Positions 35,585 through 44,414 of a stretch of 64,000 nt of DNA are shown here, piece by piece. The DNA is taken from assembly GCA_910579175.1 (NCBI GenBank), contig CAJTTB010000004.1, positions 91,771-155,770 of the forward strand, in the 5' to 3' direction. Within the stretch, counting starts at the first letter, position 1; every line of letters starts with the position of its first letter. The translations under genes were made by a program, and so were the position numbers. Under the pieces are notes generated by a model. The model made no database searches. It was not told the origin of the DNA and worked only from the letters and a program-made list of their open reading frames with translations. This DNA is from an uncultured Oscillospiraceae bacterium (GTDB lineage Bacteria; Bacillota; Clostridia; Oscillospirales; Ruminococcaceae).

Positions 35585-36182
35585 AAAAGTTCTCCTGTCT
35601 TTTTTCTTTTTTCATATAAATTTTGCTGTTAAATCCCATTTTTTCTGGGAACTTTTCAAAAATGCGTTGATATTCTTGATAGCCGAGTTTTTGATAAAGT
35701 TGATAGGCTTTTTGATTGGTATCAACCACCTCTAATAGGTAGCGCTGATAGGGAAGTTGTTCAAAGATATAGTTTAACAATGTGCTGGCAACGCCTTGAT
35801 TTCGATAATCAAGCGCAGTTGCCACATTTTCAATATAAACGGACTGGCTGTCATATAACAGTGGTTGGTTGAATTCGCGATGGAGTGCAAGATAGATAAG
35901 CAACCCCCGAAGTCTTCCAAATGACTGCATCATATCTGCTCTATCAATTTTCATACAACGAGTTTGATTGGTAGAACAGCACAACATTCCCACAACAGTT
36001 TGTTGATATAAAGCAAGATAGCAGGTTTCGGGGACAAAGATATGTTGCAGCCCTTGAATCAGTTTCAAGCGATTTTGCCCAAATAGAGAGAGATGTTGAT
36101 AAAATCCATCCACAAAGACGGTTGCAACCTGTATTTGGATGGAATTATCGCATTGAGACATGCGTTTGATTTGCCATTTCAA
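35568..36182 (-). CDS. GNAT-family N-acetyltransferase between queA and tgt
   Basis: A 204-residue acetyltransferase. Motif A reads YIENVATALDYRNQGVASTL, the acetyl-CoA loop, and motif B contains QKAYQLYQKLGY. The substrate is not evident. The start is TTG behind GGAGGTGA. It overlaps tgt and follows queA by 20 bases, so it is expressed with the queuosine genes; no role in that pathway is known for such a protein. Confidence 0.8.
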   Translation of the reverse strand: MKWQIKRMSQCDNSIQIQVATVFVDGFYQHLSLFGQNRLKLIQGLQHIFVPETCYLALYQQTVVGMLCCSTNQTRCMKIDRADMMQSFGRLRGLLIYLALHREFNQPLLYDSQSVYIENVATALDYRNQGVASTLLNYIFEQLPYQRYLLEVVDTNQKAYQLYQKLGYQEYQRIFEKFPEKMGFNSKIYMKKEKRQENFYVPTA

Positions 36183-36202
36183 TCAAATCACCTCCAATGA
36201 TA

Positions 36203-37231
36203 TTAGGGAAGGATTGCCATAGCATCTCCAAAGCTAAAAAAGCGATATTGTTGTTCGACTGCATGGCGATAGGCGTTCATGGTATGTTCATAACCTGCAA
36301 ATGCACTGACCAACATGATTAAGGTGCTTTCTGGCAGATGAAAATTGGTGATAAGCCCATCCAATACTTGAAACTGGTATCCTGGATAGATAAAGATATC
36401 TGTGTATCCCTCACATGCTTGCATATGGTCTGATAAAGTTGCTGCGCTTTCTAAAGTGCGACAAGAGGTGGTGCCAACGCCAATCACCCTGCCGCCGACT
36501 GATTTGGTTTTTTGAATTAATTCGGCGGTTGTTTTTGGCAAGCAAAAATGTTCAGAATGCATTTTGTGATCGGTAATTTGTTCTGCCTTTACTGGACGGA
36601 AGGTTCCCAAACCAACGTGTAACGTAACTTCAGCAATCTGTATTCCCTTTTGTTTGATTCGCTCCATTAATTCTGGTGTAAAATGAAGCCCAGCAGTGGG
36701 GGCGGCAGCGGATCCGATTTCTTTTGAGTAAACGGTCTGATAGCGTTCTTTATCCTGCAATTTTTGTGTGATATAAGGCGGCAATGGCATTTGCCCTATC
36801 TGGTCCAAGGTGGTGAAGAAATCCTGTTTACAGGTGAACTGAATTAAGCGATTACCACCTTCTAAAACTTCTAAGATTTCACCTAATAACAGACCATTTC
36901 CAAAGCAGAATTTGGCACCTGGCTTTGCTTTTTTTCCCGGTTTTACCAGTGTTTCCCAAATCATGTGCTCTTTTTGCTCCAGTAATAACAGTTCCATATG
37001 AGAACCAGTTTCCAACTTGGTTCCATAAAGCCTTGCTGGAAGTACGCGGGAATTATTTACAATCAACAAATCCCCCGGTTTAAGATAATCGATAATATCA
37101 AAAAAGTGCTTGTCCTCAAGCGCGCCTGTTTGTCGATTGAGATAGAGCATACGGGAGTGATCTCTGGGCTCGGTTGGCGTCTGTGCAATGAGTTCTGAAG
37201 GCAAATCGTAATAAAAATCACTGGTTTTCAT
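36203..37231 (-). CDS. queA: S-adenosylmethionine:tRNA ribosyltransferase-isomerase
   Basis: Moves the ribosyl group of SAM onto preQ1-tRNA to form epoxyqueuosine. The 342-residue protein starts MKTSDFYYDLPSELIAQTP and has GSAAAPTAGLHFT and HVGLGTFRPVKAE, all diagnostic. First gene of the queA-GNAT-tgt-mntP operon, with a promoter at 37267-37295. No queC/D/E/F genes are nearby, so preQ1 may come from elsewhere or from salvage. Confidence 0.97.
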   Translation of the reverse strand: MKTSDFYYDLPSELIAQTPTEPRDHSRMLYLNRQTGALEDKHFFDIIDYLKPGDLLIVNNSRVLPARLYGTKLETGSHMELLLLEQKEHMIWETLVKPGKKAKPGAKFCFGNGLLLGEILEVLEGGNRLIQFTCKQDFFTTLDQIGQMPLPPYITQKLQDKERYQTVYSKEIGSAAAPTAGLHFTPELMERIKQKGIQIAEVTLHVGLGTFRPVKAEQITDHKMHSEHFCLPKTTAELIQKTKSVGGRVIGVGTTSCRTLESAATLSDHMQACEGYTDIFIYPGYQFQVLDGLITNFHLPESTLIMLVSAFAGYEHTMNAYRHAVEQQYRFFSFGDAMAILP

Positions 37232-37266
37232 CTTATCAAATCCTTTTTAAACGTATTAAAGATCAT

Positions 37267-37295
37267 ATTTTAAAAACAGAACTCATACATATCAA
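37267..37295 (-). promoter_or_regulatory. Promoter of the queA operon
   Basis: Minus-strand TTGATA-N17-TAAAAT, about 35 bases before the queA ATG. Confidence 0.6.
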
Positions 37296-37325
37296 CTGTC
37301 AATGTGAATTTATAACGGAAAGTAA

Positions 37326-37354
37326 TTGACAGGAGAATGGTTCCGTATTATAAT
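37326..37354 (+). promoter_or_regulatory. Promoter of the lysine operon
   Basis: Perfect consensus TTGACA-N17-TATAAT, about ten bases before the riboswitch. Confidence 0.88.
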
Positions 37355-37368
37355 AGTTGTGAATATGA

Positions 37369-37653
37369 TTATCGGTTAGAGGTCGCAAATTTTAAGAGTA
37401 AAAATGTATGAGATTACCGCAAGTCATTGAAGTCATTTTGAAAGGGAAATTTGCCGAAGGGAGTAGTATTTGGGGTTGCTGCTTGCCCTGATTTTATGTT
37501 GAAAAAGCATAAAATTGTCATCATACCTTTTTGATGGAGCGCTTACTGATAGTTTTACAGAAGATAAAACAAGATAGATTCGGTGTAAAACGCAAATACA
37601 GTTAGCTTTTTCATTATATAATAAGGTGAACCGGTTTTCAACCGGTTTTTTTC
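37369..37653 (+). promoter_or_regulatory. Lysine riboswitch (L box) with terminator
   Basis: Conserved L-box pieces appear in order: TTAGAGGTCGCA, AAGAGTA, GAAAGGGAAATTTGCCGAAG, TTGGGGTTGCTGCTTGCCC, then a closing P1 strand near 37541-37552. A terminator GAACCGGTT / AACCGGTT with T7 follows at 37628-37653. Lysine binding should stop transcription before asd. Confidence 0.9.
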
Positions 37654-37700
37654 GTATTCTAGGAAATGTATATGAGTTGGAAAATTTGGAGGTTTGAATT

Positions 37701-38780
37701 ATGAAACAGTATCGTGTAGGTATTATTGGAGCAACAGGTATGGTAGGGCAGCGCTTTGCGGTGTTACTAGAAAATCACCCTTGGTTTACGGTAACCGCTT
37801 TGGCAGCTTCTTCCAGAAGTGCTCAAAAAACATATCAACAGGCAGTTGGAAATCGTTGGGCAATGCCTGTGCCAATGCCTGAGAACATGAAAGATATGAT
37901 TGTAATGGATGCCAGTGCAGATATTGAGAAAATTGCTGGAATGGTTGATTTTGTATTTTGTGCAGTAGATATGAAAAAAGAGGAGATCAAGGCGTTAGAA
38001 GAAGCGTATGCGAAAGCGGAATGCCCAGTTGTTTCTAACAACTCTGCACATAGACATACAGATGATGTGCCAATGGTAGTGCCAGAAATCAACGCAGATC
38101 ACACCGCAATTATCGCTTCTCAAAGAAAGCGTTTGGGAACCAAAAGAGGCTTTATTGCCGTGAAATCAAATTGTTCTTTACAAAGTTATGTGCCTGCGCT
38201 GCACCCATTGATGGAATATGGCATCACAAATGTATTGGCTTGTACTTATCAGGCGATTTCTGGAGCAGGTAAAACCTTTGAAAGATGGCCAGAAATGGTT
38301 GATAATTTGATTCCTTACATTGGTGGAGAAGAAGAAAAATCAGAAAAGGAACCATTGAAATTATGGGGAACTATTCAAGGGGATAAGATTGTAGATGCAG
38401 TAAAACCTTCCATCACCACCCAATGTCTGCGCGTTCCAGTCAGTGATGGGCATACTGCGGCAGTATTTGTATCCTTTGAGAAAAAACCAACCATAGAGGA
38501 AATCAAAGAAAAATGGGCTAATTTTTCAGGTGAGGCACAGCGTTTGGAATTGCCTTCTGCCCCAAAACAGTTTTTACATTATTTTGAAGAGAATGACCGT
38601 CCACAGATTAAATCTGAACGCAATTTGGAAAATGGTATGGCGGTTTCAATTGGACGTTTGAGAACGGATACACAGTATGACTATAAATTTGTCTGTATGT
38701 CACATAATACGCTAAGAGGTGCTGCAGGAGGTGCTGTATTGCTTGCGGAATTACTTGCAGCACAGGGATATATGGACTAG
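37701..38780 (+). CDS. asd: Aspartate-semialdehyde dehydrogenase
   Basis: Reduces aspartyl phosphate to the semialdehyde, the branch point to lysine, methionine and threonine. The 359-residue protein has GIIGATGMVGQRFAVLL (NADP site) and the catalytic Cys in SNCSLQSYVPAL. Its length and active site fit the archaeal/fungal-like Asd type found in many Clostridia. TGGAGG precedes the ATG. First gene after the lysine riboswitch. Confidence 0.94.
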   Translation: MKQYRVGIIGATGMVGQRFAVLLENHPWFTVTALAASSRSAQKTYQQAVGNRWAMPVPMPENMKDMIVMDASADIEKIAGMVDFVFCAVDMKKEEIKALEEAYAKAECPVVSNNSAHRHTDDVPMVVPEINADHTAIIASQRKRLGTKRGFIAVKSNCSLQSYVPALHPLMEYGITNVLACTYQAISGAGKTFERWPEMVDNLIPYIGGEEEKSEKEPLKLWGTIQGDKIVDAVKPSITTQCLRVPVSDGHTAAVFVSFEKKPTIEEIKEKWANFSGEAQRLELPSAPKQFLHYFEENDRPQIKSERNLENGMAVSIGRLRTDTQYDYKFVCMSHNTLRGAAGGAVLLAELLAAQGYMD

Positions 38781-38795
38781 ATTGGAATTCAAATC

Positions 38796-39341
38796 ATGAG
38801 ATATTTTAAAAAATTAGTGGGAGAACGCATCTATTTATCACCGATGAATCTGGAAGATGTAGAACTTTATACCAAGTGGATGAATGATTTTGAAGTAACA
38901 AATGGAATAGGCGCTTCTGCAAGGATGATTTCGATATCTTCTGAAAGAAATTGGATACAACAAAATACACAAGATCAATACCAGTTTTCAATTGTCAGGT
39001 TGGAAGATGATAAGCTAATTGGAAGCTGCTGTATTGGGCAAATTGATCAAATTCATCAACGTGCAGTGGTGGGCTTAATGATTGGTGATGAGAAAAACCG
39101 TGGTCAGAGTTATGGAACAGAAACATTGGGACTGCTGTTAAAATATAGCTTTGATTATCTAAATTTACATAATGTGATGTTGGGTGTATTTTCTTTTAAT
39201 CAGCGTGCGATTGCCTGTTATCAAAAAGTAGGATTTCGCGAAGTGGGTAGACGGCGAGAATGTTATTATGTAGAAGGTCGATTTTATGATGAGATTTATA
39301 TGGACATTTTGAAGAGCGAATGGAAAGACAGCACAAAATAA
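38796..39341 (+). CDS. GNAT-family N-acetyltransferase (RimJ/RimL type)
   Basis: A 181-residue acetyltransferase beginning LVGERIYLSPMNLEDVELY, typical of the RimJ/RimL-like group, with motif A GLMIGDEKNRGQSYGTETL and FNQRAIACYQKVGF. It lies 15 bases after asd and 73 before dapA, so it should share the lysine riboswitch transcript. It is not DapH or DapD, and its substrate is unknown. Confidence 0.85.
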   Translation: MRYFKKLVGERIYLSPMNLEDVELYTKWMNDFEVTNGIGASARMISISSERNWIQQNTQDQYQFSIVRLEDDKLIGSCCIGQIDQIHQRAVVGLMIGDEKNRGQSYGTETLGLLLKYSFDYLNLHNVMLGVFSFNQRAIACYQKVGFREVGRRRECYYVEGRFYDEIYMDILKSEWKDSTK

Positions 39342-39414
39342 AAGAAATGACATATCATATTATTGAGAATCAAAATGCCATTTTTAATAAGTATGTTCAA
39401 TGGAGGAAAGTTAT

Positions 39415-40308
39415 ATGAAGAAAAGAATCTTTACAGGTGCGGGCGTTGCAATTATCACGCCGATGAATGCTGACCATTCTGTAAATTTTGATAAATTGGG
39501 CGAATTGATTGACTTTCAGATTGCAAATCACACAGATGCAATTATTATCTGTGGTACAACTGGAGAGTCCTCTACCCTGAATGATATTGAACATCGCGAT
39601 GTCATTCGCTGTGCAGTGGAAAGGGTGGATAAACGAATCCCAGTCATTGCGGGAACAGGAAGTAATGATACCTCCTATTGTGTGGAATTATCTAGGGAAG
39701 CAGAACGCTTGGGAGTGGATGGACTATTGTTGGTAACTCCTTATTACAACAAAACTTCTCAACGCGGATTGATAAAACATTATCAAACAGTGGCAGACAG
39801 CGTCAATTTGCCAATCATTTTATATAGTGTTGCAAGTCGTACAGGTGTGAATATTGCACCAGAAACCTGTGCGGTATTGGCAAAACATCCCAATATTGTG
39901 GCAATCAAAGAGGCAAGTGGAAATATTTCTCAGGTGGCAAAGATCAGACATCTTTGTGGAAATGATTTGGATGTTTATTCTGGAAATGATGATCAAATCG
40001 TACCATTGTTATCCTTGGGTGGAATTGGTGTCATTTCTGTACTGTCCAATATTCTTCCAAAACAAACACATGATATCTGTCAGTTGTATTTTGATGGAAA
40101 AGTAAAGGAAAGTGAAAAATTGCAGTTGGAATTATTGGATTTGATGAACATGTTGTTTGTGGATGTCAACCCAATTCCAGTAAAAGAAGCAATGAATTTG
40201 ATGGGTATGAATGTCGGTGAATGTAGATTGCCATTGATTCGCACAACAGAGGAAAATACAGCAAAGATAAAAGCAGCTTTAGAGAAGTTAGAACTGATAA
40301 AATCATAA
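39415..40308 (+). CDS. dapA: 4-hydroxy-tetrahydrodipicolinate synthase
   Basis: Condenses pyruvate with aspartate semialdehyde, the first step of the lysine branch. The 297-residue TIM-barrel protein shows GTTGESSTL, the tyrosine in PYYNKTSQRG and the Schiff-base lysine in VAIKEASGN. ATG 39415 follows TGGAGGA; an in-frame ATG at 39400 is part of that site. Product supports lysine, peptidoglycan and spore dipicolinate formation. Confidence 0.96.
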   Translation: MKKRIFTGAGVAIITPMNADHSVNFDKLGELIDFQIANHTDAIIICGTTGESSTLNDIEHRDVIRCAVERVDKRIPVIAGTGSNDTSYCVELSREAERLGVDGLLLVTPYYNKTSQRGLIKHYQTVADSVNLPIILYSVASRTGVNIAPETCAVLAKHPNIVAIKEASGNISQVAKIRHLCGNDLDVYSGNDDQIVPLLSLGGIGVISVLSNILPKQTHDICQLYFDGKVKESEKLQLELLDLMNMLFVDVNPIPVKEAMNLMGMNVGECRLPLIRTTEENTAKIKAALEKLELIKS

Positions 40309-40312
40309 TCGC

Positions 40313-40400
40313 TGATACATAGTATAAGGCAATTCTTTTTGGTCTTCTGGATGAAAAAGAATTGCCAATCAATTTCTTAGATGTCAATCAAGATGTATCA
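40313..40400 (+). repeat. Nested inverted repeats between dapA and dapB
   Basis: Outer arms TGATACAT (40313) and ATGTATCA (40393) enclose an exact 13-bp pair GGCAATTCTTTTT (40328-40340) / AAAAAGAATTGCC (40354-40366). No T-tail follows, so it is not a normal terminator. It could be an mRNA processing or stability element, or an insertion. Confidence 0.5.
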
Positions 40401-40506
40401 GTCAAAGCGAAAAATTAATTTTGTAATTGAAGTATAAATCTGGGTGCCATCTAGGAATCATATATGGTGAGAAGGATAGATAGTTCACAAAAGTGAGGAA
40501 ATAATT

Positions 40507-41256
40507 ATGATAAAAATAGCATTAAGTGGTGCAAATGGCAAGATGGGACAGGTTATCAGTCGATGTGTAGCACAGCGAGAAGACTGTAAGGTTGTTGCAG
40601 GATTTGACTTAAATACAGAAGTATACAGCGATTTTCCCATTTTTAAAAAGGTAGATGACTTTATCGGTGAAGTGGATGTTATCATTGACTTTTCAAATCC
40701 TGTGGTGATTGAAGATTTGTTGGAGTATGCAAAGCGCCGCAACATCCCTGTGGTGGTGGCAACTACCGGATATGCTCCAGAACAGGTGGAATATATCAAG
40801 GAATCTGCGAAGAAAATACCAATCTTTTTTTCCTTTAATATGTCTTTGGGCGTAAATCTATTGGTGAATTTGGCAAAACGTGCAACTGAAATATTAGGTG
40901 GTCAATTTGATATTGAGATTGTCGAAAAACATCACAATCAAAAGATTGACGCTCCAAGTGGAACCGCTTTGATGATTGCAGATGGCATCAATGAAGTGTT
41001 AAGCGATACACAAAAATATATGTATGATCGCCATTCTCAACGAAAAAAACGGGATAAAAATGAAATTGGTATCCATGCGATTCGAGGTGGTACCATTGTC
41101 GGGGAACACGAGGTGATCTTTGCCGGTCATGATGAAATCATCAGTTTAAAACATCAGGCAATGAGCAAAGAAATTTTTGCAGTAGGCAGTATCAATGCAG
41201 CATTGTTTTTGGCAGATAAAAAACCGGGATTATATGATATGTCCAAGATGGTATAA
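40507..41256 (+). CDS. dapB: 4-hydroxy-tetrahydrodipicolinate reductase
   Basis: NAD(P)H-dependent second step of the lysine branch. The 249-residue protein starts IKIALSGANGKMGQ and contains EKHHNQKIDAPSGTA, the family signature with the catalytic His and Lys. GAGGA precedes the ATG. It ends the riboswitch-controlled gene group asd-GNAT-dapA-dapB; later lysine genes are not in the window. Confidence 0.96.
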   Translation: MIKIALSGANGKMGQVISRCVAQREDCKVVAGFDLNTEVYSDFPIFKKVDDFIGEVDVIIDFSNPVVIEDLLEYAKRRNIPVVVATTGYAPEQVEYIKESAKKIPIFFSFNMSLGVNLLVNLAKRATEILGGQFDIEIVEKHHNQKIDAPSGTALMIADGINEVLSDTQKYMYDRHSQRKKRDKNEIGIHAIRGGTIVGEHEVIFAGHDEIISLKHQAMSKEIFAVGSINAALFLADKKPGLYDMSKMV

Positions 41257-41315
41257 TCAACAAAAGCAACACAGATAAAATCAGAGAAATGGTCTATTTT
41301 CTGGAATAGAAAGGA

Positions 41316-41344
41316 TTGACAACCATTTGTAATTGTGTTAAACT
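41316..41344 (+). promoter_or_regulatory. Promoter of rplU-prp-rpmA
   Basis: TTGACA-N17-TAAACT. Confidence 0.75.
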
Positions 41345-41349
41345 AAAAA

Positions 41350-41439
41350 CTGCCGCATATACTGGGCAAACAAGGGATTCTTTGTAGAAAGAATACGCCT
41401 AGGAATAGCGAGATTATAGAAAAGGCAGGTGGCCTTAGA
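41350..41439 (+). promoter_or_regulatory. Ribosomal protein L21 leader
   Basis: Starts ACTGCCGCATATACTGGGC and ends GGCAGGTGGCC just before rplU; GCC and GGC segments can pair across the leader. Position and sequence fit the L21 leader of Firmicutes. The start and end are approximate. Confidence 0.65.
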
Positions 41440-41751
41440 ATGTACGCAGTAATTGAAACAGGTGGAAAACAATACCGTGTAAGCGAAGGCGACGTAATTT
41501 TTATTGAAAAATTAAATGTTGAAGAAAATGCAACTGTAAACTTTGATAAAGTAGTAGCAGTGGCAAAAGAAGACGGTATGGTAGTTGGAACTCCTTACGT
41601 AAATGGTGCAGCTGTAAATGCAACTGTATTAAAAAACGGCAAGGGTAAAAAAATCACAGTTTTCACCTATAAACCAAAAAAATCTTCTTCCCGTAAAATG
41701 GGACACAGACAAGCTTACACACAAGTAAGAATTGAATCTATCAAAGCATAA
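41440..41751 (+). CDS. rplU: 50S ribosomal protein L21
   Basis: A 103-residue large-subunit protein starting MYAVIETGGKQYRV, with the C-terminal RKMGHRQAYTQVRIESI. First gene of rplU-prp-rpmA, the standard Firmicutes order, behind the L21 leader and promoter. The AGGTGG ribosome site is part of the leader. Confidence 0.97.
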   Translation: MYAVIETGGKQYRVSEGDVIFIEKLNVEENATVNFDKVVAVAKEDGMVVGTPYVNGAAVNATVLKNGKGKKITVFTYKPKKSSSRKMGHRQAYTQVRIESIKA

Positions 41752-41756
41752 TTTGT

Positions 41757-42083
41757 ATGATTGAAGTGGTATTTTATAAACAAAATAGTGTTTATAAAGG
41801 ATTTTCAATCTCTGGACATGCAGGATTTGCCAGTAAAGGCAATGACATTGTGTGTGCAAGCGTAACTTCTGCGGTACAGCTAACCATCAATGGAATTTGC
41901 GAAATTTTAAAGGTGATGGCTGACGTAAAAGTATTGGACAATCAAATTGTGATAAATCTTTCTAATTGTAATAAGGGTGAAATTGAGAAGGCGCAAGCAT
42001 TTTTTAAAGCATTTTATTTGCATTTGGATTTGTTATCACAAGATTATATGGGAACACTTAATTTAATCAATTTGGAGGTGTAA
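41757..42083 (+). CDS. prp: Ribosomal-processing cysteine protease Prp
   Basis: Removes the N-terminal extension of L27 before ribosome assembly. The 108-residue protein has the catalytic His in GHAGFASKGNDIVCAS and the Cys eleven residues later. It lies between rplU and rpmA, and the downstream L27 carries the expected cleavage site, so enzyme and substrate are encoded side by side. Confidence 0.93.
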   Translation: MIEVVFYKQNSVYKGFSISGHAGFASKGNDIVCASVTSAVQLTINGICEILKVMADVKVLDNQIVINLSNCNKGEIEKAQAFFKAFYLHLDLLSQDYMGTLNLINLEV

Positions 42084-42086
42084 GAT

Positions 42087-42368
42087 ATGTTGAGATTAGA
42101 TATGCAGTTTTTTGCACATAAAAAGGGAGTAGGTTCTACCAAGAACGGTCGTGACTCTGAATCTAAGAGATTGGGTGCAAAACGTGCTGATGGTCAATTT
42201 GTATTGGCTGGAAATATTTTAGTTCGTCAACGTGGTACTCATATTCACCCAGGTGAAAATGTAGGTCGTGGTTCTGATGATACTTTATTCGCAAAAGTAA
42301 GCGGTGTTGTGAAATTTGAACGTGTCGGACGTGACCGCAAGAAAGTCAGCGTTTATGCTGCTCAATAA
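42087..42368 (+). CDS. rpmA: 50S ribosomal protein L27 with cleavable N-terminus
   Basis: A 93-residue protein whose start is MLRLDMQFFAHKKGVGS. Firmicutes L27 is cut by Prp after the FF pair to expose AHKKG, which reaches the peptidyl transferase centre. The body (GRDSESKRLGAKRADGQFV, GNILVRQRGTHIHPG) is typical. GGAGGTG precedes the ATG. Confidence 0.97.
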   Translation: MLRLDMQFFAHKKGVGSTKNGRDSESKRLGAKRADGQFVLAGNILVRQRGTHIHPGENVGRGSDDTLFAKVSGVVKFERVGRDRKKVSVYAAQ

Positions 42369-42390
42369 TAGATCTTAGTTTTATATAACC

Positions 42391-42540
42391 GTAGAGTATA
42401 TGGGGTTTGTTCACGAATGATCCATATTTAATGCTGTCAAGCGAGAACCAACTGTTTGCGATAAAAGCAAGAGAAACCCCCTATCTCTTTAGGCGAGGAA
42501 GAATGTCACAAAGCGTGCTATACCAGCACGCTTTTTTGTT
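42391..42540 (+). ncRNA. Candidate structured RNA between rpmA and obg
   Basis: Long-range pairing joins 42393-42408 (AGAG, ATA, GGGGTTT) to 42474-42488 (AAACCCC, TAT, CTCT), about 14 pairs with one bulge and one mismatch, closing a 65-base interior. A terminator AAGCGTGCT / AGCACGCTT with T6 follows (42511-42537). No known class recognised; it may be the 3' UTR of rpmA or a regulator of obg. Confidence 0.45.
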
Positions 42541-42712
42541 TATGATAAAAAAGGAAGGAAATCAGAAGTATTTTGTGTTTGTCTTATCCATCATTGGTCT
42601 ATAATAGAAATAAACTTATCAAAAGACGATATTTGGGTATGATGATAAAGGAATGCGGTTTTATGATAAATAACTGATGATAGAAAGAAAAATAGAAAGG
42701 TAGATAGAATTT

Positions 42713-43984
42713 ATGTTTGTAGATAAAGCAAAGATAACCATTAAAGCGGGGAATGGTGGCAATGGTGCAGTGTCATTTCATCGTGAAAAGTATGTGGCGG
42801 CAGGAGGACCAGATGGAGGAGATGGAGGCAATGGGGGAAGTGTCTACTTTCAGGCTGATGACCATATGTCTACTTTGGTGGATTTTCGCTATAAGAGAAA
42901 ATATGCAGCACAGGACGGACAAAATGGAGGTGCAAAGCGATGTAGCGGAAAAAAAGGCGCTGATCTGGTGATTAAAGTGCCACGTGGCACCTTGATTTTA
43001 GATGCAGAAAGTGGAAGAATTCATGCAGATATCTCGGGTGATGAGCCAGTATTGATTGCAAAAGGTGGACGCGGTGGAGCGGGAAACCAACATTTTGCGA
43101 CACCTACCCGGCAGATTCCCAAATTTGCAAAGCCAGGAACACTTGGAGAGTCATTTGAGTTAAATTTAGAGCTGAAGTTATTGGCAGATGTTGGATTGGT
43201 GGGATTTCCCAATGTGGGAAAATCAACATTAATTAGTGTCGTTAGTGCAGCAAAACCTAAAATTGCAAATTATCACTTTACTACACTTTCCCCTGTATTG
43301 GGTGTCGTTCAGATAGAAGATGGAAAAAATTTTGTGATGGCAGATATCCCAGGATTGATTGAAGGCGCCAGCGATGGGATTGGTTTGGGACATGAATTTT
43401 TGCGCCATGTTGATCGCTGTCGTTTGATTGTACATGTAGTAGATGTATCTGGGATAGAAGGGCGCGATCCAATTGAAGATTTTCAGGCAATTAATCGGGA
43501 ATTGGAAAATTTTAGTCAAGACTTGGCACACCGTCCACAAATTGTAGTTGCCAATAAAACGGATATGGCAACTGAAGAACAAATTGAGGCATTTAAACAG
43601 CATATTCAACAACAGAATTTGTCATTTTTTTGTATTTCTGCTGCTACAACTGCTGGTACAAAAGAATTGGTTGCCGAAATTGCGAAAATATTGGATACCT
43701 TACCCCCGATTGTTTCCTATGAGGCAGATCCATTGATTCGTGCAGGAGTTATACAACAGGATAATCAGAAGTTTGAGATTACATGTGAAAACAATATTTA
43801 TTATATACAAGCGCCATTTTTAGAGCAGATTTTGTCGGTTGCAGATATGCAGGACTATGAGTCATTACAATATTTTCAACGTGTGTTGCGCTTTAGTGGT
43901 ATCATCGATAAATTGGAGGAGATGGGAATTCAAGAGGGGCAAACGGTTGATATTTCCGGATTCCAGTTTGATTTTGTCTATTAA
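42713..43984 (+). CDS. obg: Obg GTPase
   Basis: Essential GTPase for 50S maturation and stress control. The 423-residue protein has the glycine-rich Obg fold (AGNGGNGAVSFHREKYV), a GTPase domain (GFPNVGKSTL, DIPGLIEGA, NKTD) and a C-terminal OCT domain (IIDKLEEMGIQEGQTVDI). AAAGGTAG lies upstream at a longer spacing than usual. It follows rpmA, as in many Firmicutes, but beyond a terminator. Confidence 0.96.
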   Translation: MFVDKAKITIKAGNGGNGAVSFHREKYVAAGGPDGGDGGNGGSVYFQADDHMSTLVDFRYKRKYAAQDGQNGGAKRCSGKKGADLVIKVPRGTLILDAESGRIHADISGDEPVLIAKGGRGGAGNQHFATPTRQIPKFAKPGTLGESFELNLELKLLADVGLVGFPNVGKSTLISVVSAAKPKIANYHFTTLSPVLGVVQIEDGKNFVMADIPGLIEGASDGIGLGHEFLRHVDRCRLIVHVVDVSGIEGRDPIEDFQAINRELENFSQDLAHRPQIVVANKTDMATEEQIEAFKQHIQQQNLSFFCISAATTAGTKELVAEIAKILDTLPPIVSYEADPLIRAGVIQQDNQKFEITCENNIYYIQAPFLEQILSVADMQDYESLQYFQRVLRFSGIIDKLEEMGIQEGQTVDISGFQFDFVY

Positions 43985-43997
43985 GGAGTGAAAAGAT

Positions 43998-44414
43998 ATG
44001 CTAGAGATAGAAAATCATCAAATCAATCCAAAGATGTACAGTCCTTTGGTACTTGCCTATATTGGTGATGTAGTATATGAGTTATTGGTGCGTGAGCAGA
44101 TTGTGCTTCGTGCCAATATGCCAGTCAATCAACTGCACTGTCATGCAGTGGAATATGTATGTGCTTCTGCACAGTCAAGAGCGATTGAACTCATTATGGA
44201 TTTATTATCTGAAGAAGAGGTAAACATTTATAAGCGTGGAAGAAATGCAAATGGAAATCATGTCCCCAAAAATGCGAGTCCTCAAGAATATCGTCGTGCT
44301 ACAGGATTGGAGGCATTGATAGGGTATCTTTATTTACAAAAGAGAATGGACAGGATTAAAGAGTTATTTGCGATTATTTGGAACAAGTTGATACCCACAA
44401 ATCAAGAATCATAG
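43998..44414 (+). CDS. mrnC: Mini-ribonuclease III
   Basis: RNase III catalytic domain without an RNA-binding domain; matures 23S rRNA ends in Bacillus. The 138-residue protein has SPLVLAYIGDVVYELLVRE with the catalytic Asp and GLEALIGYLYL. AAGGAG precedes the ATG. In Bacillus it lies by cysS; here it follows obg by 13 bases and probably shares its transcript. Confidence 0.92.
   Translation: MLEIENHQINPKMYSPLVLAYIGDVVYELLVREQIVLRANMPVNQLHCHAVEYVCASAQSRAIELIMDLLSEEEVNIYKRGRNANGNHVPKNASPQEYRRATGLEALIGYLYLQKRMDRIKELFAIIWNKLIPTNQES

Noticed and set aside
42407..42604. 65-codon plus-strand frame after rpmA
   Set aside because: It runs through the structured RNA and the terminator stem, with no ribosome site.
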